From assembly GCA_002388005.1 (NCBI GenBank), contig DGLO01000036.1, positions 7,659 to 18,158 on the forward strand: 10,500 bases of DNA, in the 5' to 3' direction. Source of the DNA: Candidatus Neomicrothrix sp. UBA4542. Its GTDB lineage: Bacteria; Actinomycetota; Acidimicrobiia; Acidimicrobiales; Poriferisodalaceae. Of this stretch, positions 1-7,136 are shown piece after piece; within the stretch, counting starts at the first letter, position 1; every line of letters starts with the position of its first letter. Position numbers and translations under genes: made by a program. Below the pieces are notes generated by a model. That model had not been told where the DNA came from, did not search any database, and saw only the letters and a list, made by a program, of their open reading frames with translations.

Positions 1-984
1 CGCCAACGACAACTGCTGTGGATCGCCGCCGCGGTAATCATTGCCCTCGCCTGGGGTTTCTACTCAGCCAATGGCCCGCAAACCACAGCGGTGCTCGCCG
101 GAACGGTCCGGGCCGCCACGCTTTTAGCTCTAGGTGCGATGTGCGGCATGATCGGCGAACGTTCCGGAATAGTGAATATCGGTATTGAGGGCCAGTTCCT
201 CATGTCAGCGTTCTTCGCATTCACCGTTACCTCGATCACTGGGTCGCTGTTCATGGGAGCCCTCGCAGGTATAGCGACCGGACTTACGATGGGATGGCTA
301 CTAGCAGCGATGGCCGTTGGTCTCAAAGTGGACCAAATCATCGCTGGCACAGTGTTAAACATCGCTGCACTGGGGCTCACATCGTTCTTTTACGACCGCA
401 GTCGATCGCTCGGTGTCAGCAAATACACAAATATCGATCTTGGACCGCTTGCGGACCTGCCACTCGTCGGAACGGTGTTCTTCAGCCGACCACCGATCAC
501 CTACCTCACAATGGCTTTGCTCGTAATAGTTCACGTAGCGCTGTTCCGATCGGTGTGGGGAATGCGAACTCGCGCGATCGGAGAACACCCCGGAGCGGCG
601 GACACTGTAGGAATCGACGTGTTGCGGCTGCGATACCTCAATGTCACTTTGGCCGGCGGATTCGCAGGCCTAGGAGGTTCCTATCTCGCCCTGGAAGCAG
701 TCGGCACTTTCAGCCGTGCCATGTCAGGAGGTCGAGGATTTCTGGCTCTCGCAGTGATGATTTTCGGGCGGCGCACCCCATTCGGTGCCTACGCCGCAGC
801 GCTCTTTTTTGGATTCACCACCGCTCTGCAAAATCAGTTCCAGTTGAACAGCACCTTCGATATCCCACCACAATTCGTTGGCATGTTGCCCTTCGTCGTA
901 ACGATCGTTGTTGTTGCCCTCAGCGGCCTGATGGGATCTATGAGAGACCCAGCGGCGCTCGGACAAACCTACGAGAAAGGCTGA
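1..984 (+). CDS. Nucleoside-type ABC transporter permease (NupQ/YufQ-like), 5' end outside window
   Basis: Integral membrane permease that forms half of the channel of a BmpA-type nucleoside importer. The frame is open from the first base, so the start lies to the left; 327 residues are visible before the TGA. The visible part begins with a hydrophobic helix (fragment residues 5-22) and is strongly hydrophobic throughout, with about eight likely membrane segments. The block GERSGIVNIGIEGQ (fragment residues 52-65) and DQIIAGTVLNI soon after it are hallmarks of the NupQ/YufQ branch of the RbsC/LivH-like permease superfamily. The ATPase gene follows 2 nt after the stop, so the two are one operon. 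A partner permease and a BmpA-like binding protein are expected further left but are not visible. Family assignment is firm. The substrate (purine/pyrimidine nucleosides) is inferred from family and neighbours; sugars are the main alternative. Confidence 0.9.
   Translation, partial: RQRQLLWIAAAVIIALAWGFYSANGPQTTAVLAGTVRAATLLALGAMCGMIGERSGIVNIGIEGQFLMSAFFAFTVTSITGSLFMGALAGIATGLTMGWLLAAMAVGLKVDQIIAGTVLNIAALGLTSFFYDRSRSLGVSKYTNIDLGPLADLPLVGTVFFSRPPITYLTMALLVIVHVALFRSVWGMRTRAIGEHPGAADTVGIDVLRLRYLNVTLAGGFAGLGGSYLALEAVGTFSRAMSGGRGFLALAVMIFGRRTPFGAYAAALFFGFTTALQNQFQLNSTFDIPPQFVGMLPFVVTIVVVALSGLMGSMRDPAALGQTYEKG
975..980 (+). promoter_or_regulatory. Ribosome binding site for the ATPase gene
   Basis: GAAAGG lies at the end of the permease gene, 6 nt before the GTG at 987. 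It supports GTG 987 as the start, although the reading frame stays open upstream to about 294 inside the permease gene. Confidence 0.6.
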
Positions 985-986
985 AC

Positions 987-2498
987 GTGACAGATCTTCT
1001 CCTCGCCGCGCGAAACGTAACCAAACAGTTCCCCGGCGTTCTCGCCAACGACGACGTATCCGTTGAACTGCGGCCTGGCCGGATCCTGGCTCTCTTGGGC
1101 GAAAACGGGGCAGGCAAGAGCACCCTTGTAAACGTCTTATTTGGGATGTACCGACCTGACGGGGGCGAGATCATCATCAAGGACGAAGTCGTCGACTTGC
1201 AAGGACCAGACGATGCTATTTCCAGGGGTATCGGGATGGTACACCAGCACTTTCAGTTGGTACCTCCGATGCGTGTGGTGGAGAACATCGTCCTGGGCGC
1301 CGAACCAGCAAAGCGGGGTTTGGTTGACCTTGACGAGGCCCGCGCCCGTGTCATCGAACTTTCGGAAAGGTATGGACTGGAAATCGACCCAGATGCCTTG
1401 GTCGAAGATCTCCCCGTCGGCATGCAACAGAGGGTCGAGATATTAAAGGCTCTCTACCGCAACGCGGATGTTCTGATTCTGGATGAACCGACCGGGGTTC
1501 TGACTCCACAAGAGGCAGACCATTTGTTGGGTGTTCTACGAGGTTTAACTAAGACTGGCGTGGGTATCGTCTTCATCACCCACAAACTGCGAGAAGTTCT
1601 CGCGATAGCTGACGACATCGTGGTTTTGCGCGGAGGCCGCGTGGTTGGAACCACGACACCAGACCAGGCCACCGAAAGCGGACTCGCTGAAATGATGGTT
1701 GGACGCAGCGTCGTGCTTCGCGTTGAAAAAGCAGTTGCGCAGCCAGGTGATGTCGTACTTCAAGTCGACAACTTGAAGGTCAATGACAATCGAGGCCACG
1801 TCGCCGTCGATGGCGTAAATCTCAAGGTGCGAGCTGGTGAAATATTAGGAGTAGCCGGGGTGGAAGGAAATGGTCAACGAGAATTGGTTGAGGCGATAAC
1901 CGGCCTACGGCACACGTTGACCGGAGAAATAACCATAAGCGGCAAATCGCTAGCGAATAGTTCGACGCGACAGGTCGCCCAAACCGGTGTCGGACACATC
2001 CCCGAAGACCGCGAAAAGCACGGCATAATCGCTGTCTACTCACTCGCCGAAAACTCGGTTCTCAACCGCTACTACCGCGAACCCTTCTCAACTCGGGGCA
2101 TCATGCACCGAGAAGCTATTCACGAGCACGCCGAAGCTGTGATCGACGAATTTGACGTTCGTACCCCCAACGTCACCGTGGCCGCTTCAAGTCTCAGCGG
2201 GGGCAACAAACAGAAGTTGATCGTTGGCCGCGAATTCAGTGAAGACATTGAGCTATTGGTGGCTGCTCAACCAACTCGCGGAATCGATATTGGTGCGATT
2301 GAATTCGTTCACCGTCGCATCATCGAACAACGCGACAAAGGCACAGCGGTGTTACTGGTATCGGCCGAACTCGACGAAATTCTTGGCCTCGCCGATCGGA
2401 TAGCGGTTCTCTACGACGGCAAACTCATGGATGTACTTGACGCAAACGTCGCCAATCGCGAGCGGGTCGGCTTGCTGATGGCCGGCATCACCGACTAG
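987..2498 (+). CDS. Nucleoside-type ABC transporter ATP-binding protein (double NBD)
   Basis: Cytoplasmic ATPase with two fused nucleotide-binding domains (503 aa, usual for the family at about 500-520), of the NupO/YufO and RbsA/MglA type. NBD1: Walker A GENGAGKS at residues 38-45, Q-loop Gln87, signature LPVGMQQRVEI around 142-152, Walker B LILDEPT 163-169, switch His199. NBD2: a degenerate Walker A, GVEGNGQRE 291-299, without the Lys; signature LSGGNKQ 403-409; and LLVAAQPTRGID 423-434 in place of a normal Walker B. Weak ATP hydrolysis in the second site is typical of this family, not damage. GTG 987 is chosen because it sits 2 nt after the permease stop with GAAAGG before it, and conserved sequence starts there. 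It is the last gene of its operon. The order permease then ATPase differs from the usual bmpA-ATPase-permease-permease. The next gene converges on it after only 12 nt. Nucleoside specificity is inferred. Confidence 0.94.
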   Translation: MTDLLLAARNVTKQFPGVLANDDVSVELRPGRILALLGENGAGKSTLVNVLFGMYRPDGGEIIIKDEVVDLQGPDDAISRGIGMVHQHFQLVPPMRVVENIVLGAEPAKRGLVDLDEARARVIELSERYGLEIDPDALVEDLPVGMQQRVEILKALYRNADVLILDEPTGVLTPQEADHLLGVLRGLTKTGVGIVFITHKLREVLAIADDIVVLRGGRVVGTTTPDQATESGLAEMMVGRSVVLRVEKAVAQPGDVVLQVDNLKVNDNRGHVAVDGVNLKVRAGEILGVAGVEGNGQRELVEAITGLRHTLTGEITISGKSLANSSTRQVAQTGVGHIPEDREKHGIIAVYSLAENSVLNRYYREPFSTRGIMHREAIHEHAEAVIDEFDVRTPNVTVAASSLSGGNKQKLIVGREFSEDIELLVAAQPTRGIDIGAIEFVHRRIIEQRDKGTAVLLVSAELDEILGLADRIAVLYDGKLMDVLDANVANRERVGLLMAGITD

Positions 2499-2510
2499 CT
2501 CAAGTATTGA

Positions 2511-4490
2511 TCAAATTACGCGGTCACTACCACCGTCGATGGGAACCTGAGCACCAGTTATCCGACTGAACGAATGACTGCACATTGTTGCCACCAACTC
2601 GCCGATGTCGCGACTCGTAATTTCTCTCCCCAAAAGGTTTCGTTGCTTGTACTCCTCGATACTCAATCCGTAATTCGCTGCTCTTTCCCCAATGAGGTCC
2701 TCAGACCACAGGCCCGTGTCGAACACACCATCAGGGTGAATGGTGTTTACGACGATCCCGTCGTCGGCCCATTCGAGGGCAGCGACCCGCCCCAATTGCG
2801 TCATTGCCGCCTTCGAGGTGCTGTATGCGGCGGCACCCTTCCCGGGCGCCGAAACATTTTTCGAGCCCACTAACAAGACGCGACCGCCACTAGGCGCTAC
2901 CTGTAAGAACGGATGGGTAGCACGAAGCAAATTAGTCACTCCGGTCAGATTTACCGCCAACGTCTGATCCCAGTCGCCTTGAACGAGGTTGGCGATGCGA
3001 TCAGACGCCCCGAAGATGCCAGCCGCGGCGACCACCATGTCGATTCCTCCGAACCGTTGAACCCCGACGTCCACGGCAGTCCTCAACGCGGCCGGGTCGG
3101 TGACATCAGCCACTAGTTCGCAAAATGACGAGTTCTCTTCTTGGTCACCATCAAAGGGCTTGATGTCGATGCCGATGACAGCAGCTCCTTGACCAAGCAG
3201 GGCCTGTGCGCAAGCGCGACCAATACCCGACGAGGACCCTGAAACCAACGCGACCTCTCCGGACATCGACGGCTTCGACTCGGACTTGGTCAGTTTCGCT
3301 TGCTCGAGTTCCCAATATTCAACTTCAAAAAGATCTGACTCGGGAAGAGCGACAAAACCTCCCAACCCTTCAGATGCCTCGATCACATCGATGGTGTGCA
3401 AGTAAATATCTGACGCGATTTTGCAATCAGAAACCTGCTTACCCGCGGTCAGAAGCCCTAACTGTGGGTCGAGTACGACTCGCGGAGCCGGATCGAGTTC
3501 CTGAACAGTGGGAAATCGGACCCGGTTGCGCTCAAAATACTTGTGATACTCCGCGACGAACTTTGAGACGTCTCGACCAACTAACGGAAACTGCTTAGTC
3601 CTGATGATGTGATCCGGAGTGGCGGGCCCGCGACAAGCGATCTCTTGGACGTCTTTCCTGGCAGCGAACGCGTTAGAACGGACGTTGGATGTTCGGGTTA
3701 GAAGCAGTGGGGAACCAGCAACAGCGGAAAGCTCGTTGCGAAGGATCGCCTGATCCATAGTCGAGCCACCCATCGTGAGAGGTTCGGCAAACGCCGCTGA
3801 GGCCGTGATATCCACTCCGGCAACCGACTGCAGATACTCCTCCGCTTGAGTGATTATCTCAATCATCTTCGAGTATGCCTGTTCAGTGGTGTCCCCAAAC
3901 GTGAAGACGCCGTGGTTCATGAGTATCATCGCGGTCGTTTGATCATTGGCTTGCCGATCGAACTCGCGAGCACAGACCTTTGCCAGATCGAACCCCGGCA
4001 TCACATAAGGCACCACCACAACGTTGTCCCCCCACAATTCGCGGACTCGTTCCTCGCCATTAGTCGTATTGGTGACAGCTAAAGCCGCGTCAGCGTGTGT
4101 GTGTTGCACAGCCGCAAATGGGAGAGAGGCGTGCAAGATCGCCTCAACGGAGGGATTCGGTGCAGAAGCATCAAGCAAGTTGAGCCTCAATTGGTTCACC
4201 ATCTCGGTATCAGACAAAGATGGCAGGTCAGCTAACCGCTTCACTGAATCAAGACGAAGCGGGGCGAACCCTTCCGGTTCAATCGTTGCCAGATCCCAGC
4301 CGCTGCCTTTCACATACAAAATCTCAAGTTGGTCTCCGTGAATGTCGACTCCTTCAGTTTTGACGGAAGTGTTCCCCCCACCGTGCAAAACCAAAGCCGT
4401 TTCGGCCCCCAACAGCCTCGACCCGTAAACACACTCGTTGAGGGCTCCCGAAAATTTTGATGCTTCTCTTCCGTCCCATCGATTTTTCAT
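2511..4490 (-). CDS. Bifunctional class II aldolase / short-chain dehydrogenase fusion
   Basis: A 659-residue cytoplasmic fusion protein. Residues about 1-390 are a class II (AraD/FucA/RhaD-like) sugar-phosphate aldolase: GGGNTS 37-42 and KGSG 61-64 for phosphate binding, metal-binding HTHAD (His130, His132) and a third metal ligand His193 in MNHGVF. Residues about 408-659 are an SDR: nucleotide loop SGSSSGIG 417-424, Asp442 after the second strand (suggesting NAD(H) rather than NADP(H)), Asn514, Ser543 and the catalytic Tyr556-x-x-x-Lys560. The usual NNAG motif is AAAG here (488-491). Relatives are often annotated as rhamnulose-1-phosphate aldolase/lactaldehyde dehydrogenase, cleaving a ketose 1-phosphate to DHAP plus an aldehyde that the second domain processes. 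No rhamnose gene is nearby. Its start overlaps the mtnA stop by 4 nt (ATGA), so its substrate is more likely the MtnA product (5-methylthioribulose, 5-deoxyribulose or ribulose 1-phosphate). Family is certain; substrate is inference. Confidence 0.93.
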   Translation of the reverse strand: MKNRWDGREASKFSGALNECVYGSRLLGAETALVLHGGGNTSVKTEGVDIHGDQLEILYVKGSGWDLATIEPEGFAPLRLDSVKRLADLPSLSDTEMVNQLRLNLLDASAPNPSVEAILHASLPFAAVQHTHADAALAVTNTTNGEERVRELWGDNVVVVPYVMPGFDLAKVCAREFDRQANDQTTAMILMNHGVFTFGDTTEQAYSKMIEIITQAEEYLQSVAGVDITASAAFAEPLTMGGSTMDQAILRNELSAVAGSPLLLTRTSNVRSNAFAARKDVQEIACRGPATPDHIIRTKQFPLVGRDVSKFVAEYHKYFERNRVRFPTVQELDPAPRVVLDPQLGLLTAGKQVSDCKIASDIYLHTIDVIEASEGLGGFVALPESDLFEVEYWELEQAKLTKSESKPSMSGEVALVSGSSSGIGRACAQALLGQGAAVIGIDIKPFDGDQEENSSFCELVADVTDPAALRTAVDVGVQRFGGIDMVVAAAGIFGASDRIANLVQGDWDQTLAVNLTGVTNLLRATHPFLQVAPSGGRVLLVGSKNVSAPGKGAAAYSTSKAAMTQLGRVAALEWADDGIVVNTIHPDGVFDTGLWSEDLIGERAANYGLSIEEYKQRNLLGREITSRDIGELVATMCSHSFSRITGAQVPIDGGSDRVI

Positions 4491-5545
4491 TGGGATGCTC
4501 CAACTCGTAAAAGGGCGTCAGCTATTGACTCTTGGAAAGGGGCTCGCAGGACACCGACCTCGGTGATGATTGCCGTTATGAGACGTTCAGGTGTGACGTC
4601 GAACGCCGGGTTGGTAATGGCCACGCCCTCGGGGGTCACTCGCTTTCCCCGAATCTCATGGACCTCAATTGCGTCGCGTTGCTCTATTTCTATCTGAACC
4701 CCGCTGGGCAACGCAGGGTCGATCGTGGACGTAGGCGCAGCCACATAGAAAGGGATCGCCGCCTCTCTTGCCGCTAACGCGTGGGCAACCGTTCCGATTT
4801 TGTTGGCGGTGTCACCGTTTGCTGCAATTCGATCAGCTCCGACGATGTATGCATCAACTTGACCCGACAACACCTGTGACGCCATCGCGGCATCCGGAAG
4901 AACTGTCACATCGATACCGGCGTCATGAAGTTCCCAGGCCGTGAGGCGGGCTCCCTGGAGAAGAGGTCGAGTCTCAGAAGCCAGAACACGAAGTGGTTCA
5001 CCGGCTTCCGCCTTCGCGTACATCGGTGCTAAAGCTGTACCTATTCCCGCTGTCGCCAAACGCCCCGCATTGCAGTGAGTTCCGATAGTGGTCGCGTTTC
5101 GCAACAGCTCGTGACCCAAGCGCCCAATTTCTCTGCAGGCTGCAGCATCTTCTTCGGCCACTCTATGAGCTTCCGTGAGTAGAGCTAATCGCACATCGTC
5201 GAGGGTTTCACTTGAAGACAGAGCGTGATCTATCACCCGATCAACCGCCCAACGAAGGTTGACCGCAGTCGGGCGGGCGTCACCGATGAAGGTCCGTAAC
5301 TGTTCAAGACGCGTCGCTGCCTCTTGCAGCGTCGAAGGCTCGTGTTCGTCGAACCCCACCACCAACGCCAACGCGCCGAATGCTCCCAGTGCGGGTGCAC
5401 CCCGAATGGCCAGGCGGTTCATCGCTTCAACCGCAGCCGCGGCGGACCGGACCTCAATGATGTTCACCTGTTCGGGTAATAACGTCTGATCAATGATCCG
5501 GATGTGATCTCCGGCCCATTCAAGGGGCGGTGTGAGATCTCTCAT
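4487..5545 (-). CDS. mtnA: S-methyl-5-thioribose-1-phosphate isomerase family protein (MtnA)
   Basis: Cytoplasmic aldose-ketose isomerase of the MtnA/eIF2B-like family, 352 aa (usual length). MtnA converts 5-methylthioribose 1-phosphate to 5-methylthioribulose 1-phosphate; some members also take 5-deoxyribose 1-phosphate. Seen: RGAPA 48-52, THCNAGRLAT 156-165 with catalytic Cys158, ETRPLLQGARLT 191-202, GADRIAANGDTANKIGT 236-252 with catalytic Asp238, and TNPAFDVTP 311-319. These separate it from regulatory eIF2B subunits. The ATG at 5545 overlaps the upp stop by 4 nt (ATGA), and its own stop overlaps the aldolase start the same way, so translation is probably coupled. No strong Shine-Dalgarno precedes it. 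No other methionine salvage genes (mtnK, mtnB, mtnC, mtnD) are in the window. With the aldolase next door, it more likely feeds a DHAP-yielding shunt than full methionine recycling. A role on ribose 1-phosphate is a hypothesis. Confidence 0.92.
   Translation of the reverse strand: MRDLTPPLEWAGDHIRIIDQTLLPEQVNIIEVRSAAAAVEAMNRLAIRGAPALGAFGALALVVGFDEHEPSTLQEAATRLEQLRTFIGDARPTAVNLRWAVDRVIDHALSSSETLDDVRLALLTEAHRVAEEDAAACREIGRLGHELLRNATTIGTHCNAGRLATAGIGTALAPMYAKAEAGEPLRVLASETRPLLQGARLTAWELHDAGIDVTVLPDAAMASQVLSGQVDAYIVGADRIAANGDTANKIGTVAHALAAREAAIPFYVAAPTSTIDPALPSGVQIEIEQRDAIEVHEIRGKRVTPEGVAITNPAFDVTPERLITAIITEVGVLRAPFQESIADALLRVGASQ
4498..4501 (-). promoter_or_regulatory. Ribosome binding site for the aldolase/dehydrogenase gene
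   Basis: On the minus strand GGAG lies 7 nt before the ATG whose first base is 4490, inside the end of mtnA. It supports this start despite the 4-nt overlap, and suggests both reinitiation and direct ribosome binding. Confidence 0.55.
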
Positions 5546-6165
5546 GAAAGTGTTCCGTACAGGCGATCGCCAGCGTCCCCGAGTCCCGGCGTTATGTATC
5601 CGAGTTCGTTGAGGCCTGCGTCAAGCGCCGCGGCTACTACACGAACCTTCGGATGATATTTCTCGACACGTTCGACCCCTTCGGGTGCAGCAACGACGCA
5701 CATCAAAGTGATGCTTTCGGGGTCTTCGGCAGCCACGCGGTCGAGGGCCGCGACTGCGCTGTGCCCCGTAGCCAACATGGGATCAACAACTAGAACATGA
5801 CGATCAGCCAGAGTGGGGAGATTGACTAGGTATTCGGCGGCCTCGAAGGTTTCGTGGTCTCGAACCAGACCAATGAACCCCACATTTGCGTCAGACAAAA
5901 TCCGTAACACTCCGTCAAGTAATCCGTTGCCCGCCCGCAGCACTGAGACCACCACGGGAGTACCACCTTGTAATTCTCGCCCGGTTGTTTCAACCAAAGG
6001 AGTCTCGATGGTTACAAGACGAGTTGGAAGTTCGGTGGTGGCAGGACCGACCAGCAATTGGCCGATCTGTCCCAGAAGTCGCCTAAATTCTTCGGTTCCG
6101 GTTCCATCTGATCGAAGACGGTCAGTCCACGCAGCTACAACGGGATGATCTACGAGAGTAAACAC
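5542..6165 (-). CDS. upp: Uracil phosphoribosyltransferase
   Basis: Cytoplasmic pyrimidine salvage enzyme joining uracil and PRPP to give UMP and pyrophosphate. It has 207 aa, the normal length. Seen: LRAG 76-79, the PRPP loop VVDPMLATGHS 126-136, PEGV 161-164, and the uracil-binding tail GYITPGLGDAGDR 189-201, which is diagnostic. The loop has TGHS where many homologues have TGGS, a mild variant. The start is the GTG whose first base is 6165; an in-frame TAA lies upstream with no other start between. The Shine-Dalgarno is weak (GGGG-like). It is the first gene of the minus-strand operon, followed by mtnA with a 4-nt overlap, and is divergent from psuG, another uracil-linked gene. This suggests it recycles uracil freed from imported uridine or from pseudouridine. 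Confidence 0.95.
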   Translation of the reverse strand: MFTLVDHPVVAAWTDRLRSDGTGTEEFRRLLGQIGQLLVGPATTELPTRLVTIETPLVETTGRELQGGTPVVVSVLRAGNGLLDGVLRILSDANVGFIGLVRDHETFEAAEYLVNLPTLADRHVLVVDPMLATGHSAVAALDRVAAEDPESITLMCVVAAPEGVERVEKYHPKVRVVAAALDAGLNELGYITPGLGDAGDRLYGTLS

Positions 6166-6203
6166 GGCCCCACAGTAGAAGCAGGCGCGGCGTTATGCCT
6201 CAC

Positions 6204-6221
6204 GGCTGACATGCTGTAGCC
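6204..6221 (+). repeat. Small imperfect inverted repeat upstream of psuG
   Basis: GGCT-g-ACA-tgc-TGT-AGCC: a 4-bp and a 3-bp stem separated by one bulged G, with a 3-nt loop. It lies 3 nt before the psuG Shine-Dalgarno. It could be an operator half-site pair or an RNA hairpin affecting psuG translation. It is short enough to be chance. Confidence 0.35.
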
Positions 6222-6224
6222 ACC

Positions 6225-6231
6225 AAGGAGG
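6225..6231 (+). promoter_or_regulatory. Strong ribosome binding site for psuG
   Basis: AAGGAGG, a near-perfect Shine-Dalgarno, lies 5 nt before GTG 6237 and fixes the psuG start. It is the strongest ribosome site in the window. Confidence 0.8.
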
Positions 6232-6236
6232 CTCTA

Positions 6237-7136
6237 GTGATTGTTGTCGGCGATGAAGTACGAGCAGCAATATCTGCGAAAAAGGCTGTCGTTGCTTTGG
6301 AGTCAACAATCTTTTCGACTTTGGGTCTGCCGGCCCCCGCGAATTCAGAAGCCTTGGCTAGGTGCACCAAGGCTGTCCGTAAAGCGGGAGCCGTTCCCGC
6401 TCTAACAGCCGTTGTCGATGGCGTCATCTGGGTAGGACTCCCAGATGAAATGCAAGAACTCGTTCTGAATGCTTCGGTCAAGGTGGCCGCACGGGATCTT
6501 GGGGTAGCGAGTGCGCGTCGGCTTTCTGCTGGAGTAACGACAGTGTCGGCGAGCGTTGTCATTGCCGACCAAGTTGGTATCGAGGTGTTCGCTACCGGCG
6601 GCATCGGCGGAGTCCACCGCGACGCTGAAATCACGGGAGATATCTCTGCTGACTTAGATGCGATCGCGCACCACGGAGTCACCGTTGTCAGCGCAGGCGC
6701 TAAGGCGTTCTTAGATCTGCCCCGCACATTGGAGTACCTAGAAACTCGCTCAGTTCCGGTGATCGGCTGGCGCACGGATCACTTCCCTGCCTTCTATACC
6801 CAAAGTTCGGGGTTAGACGTTCCTTATCGCGTCGACGACGCGAAATCAGTGGCGCGCATTCACGTCGCGCGACGCGAACTCGGACAAGGTGGCACGCTCC
6901 TTGCTGTGCCGATCCCAACCCACGCGGAACTCGATGGGCAACGAATCGCGGAAGCGATCGAAGAAGGCCTACGCCAAGTTGATGGTCGGCAACTTTCAGG
7001 ACCTCAGGTGACGCCAGCTGTTCTTGCCGAAATAGAGAAAGCAACTGGCGGCGAGAGCGTCGACGCCAACCTTGCACTCGCAGAAAACAATGCCGAAGTT
7101 GCGGCGAAGGTTGCCTTCGAGATAGCTCAACTGTGA
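6237..7136 (+). CDS. psuG: Pseudouridine-5'-phosphate glycosidase
   Basis: Cytoplasmic C-glycosidase that interconverts pseudouridine 5'-phosphate and uracil plus ribose 5-phosphate; in cells it acts mainly in breakdown. It has 299 aa, the typical size for the PsuG/IndA family. Seen: VALESTI 19-25 with the catalytic Glu22, KVAARDL 82-88 with Lys82, GGIGGVHR 121-128, the metal-site block DISADL 135-140, SAGAKAFLD 152-160 with the catalytic Lys156, then TLEYLET 164-170, FPAFY 183-187, and the C-terminal NLALAENNAEVAAKVA. Active-site roles are by analogy with E. coli PsuG. GTG 6237 is supported by AAGGAGG 5 nt before it. The usual partner, the PfkB-type kinase PsuK, is absent from the window. 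The gene overlaps the next one by 4 nt (GTGA). Its product uracil is the substrate of the divergent upp. Confidence 0.95.
   Translation: MIVVGDEVRAAISAKKAVVALESTIFSTLGLPAPANSEALARCTKAVRKAGAVPALTAVVDGVIWVGLPDEMQELVLNASVKVAARDLGVASARRLSAGVTTVSASVVIADQVGIEVFATGGIGGVHRDAEITGDISADLDAIAHHGVTVVSAGAKAFLDLPRTLEYLETRSVPVIGWRTDHFPAFYTQSSGLDVPYRVDDAKSVARIHVARRELGQGGTLLAVPIPTHAELDGQRIAEAIEEGLRQVDGRQLSGPQVTPAVLAEIEKATGGESVDANLALAENNAEVAAKVAFEIAQL

Larger units (their letters stand above)
6166..6236. promoter_or_regulatory. Divergent intergenic region between upp and psuG
   Basis: This 71-bp gap separates two outward-facing operons, so it should hold the promoters of both the upp-mtnA-aldolase and psuG-TauE-menE units. 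I could not find convincing -35/-10 pairs on either strand. The one visible structure is the hairpin at 6204-6221. Promoter content is inferred from gene orientation only. Confidence 0.4.

Noticed and set aside
294..986. Open frame extending the ATPase about 230 codons upstream inside the permease gene
   Set aside because: It is an out-of-frame shadow of a clearly conserved permease, with arginine- and serine-rich translation. Conserved ATPase sequence begins at GTG 987 with its own ribosome site.
291..2498. Degenerate second Walker A and B of the ATPase as signs of decay
   Set aside because: Loss of the Lys in the second Walker A and the AAQPTRG sequence are normal for this double-NBD importer family.
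2499..2510. Possible terminator between the ATPase and aldolase genes
   Set aside because: Only the 8-nt palindrome TTGATCAA overlaps this junction. It is too short and has no U-tract.
2511..4490. Rhamnose catabolism assignment for the aldolase/dehydrogenase
   Set aside because: Sequence family alone allows it, but no rhamnose isomerase, kinase or regulator is present and the gene is coupled to mtnA.
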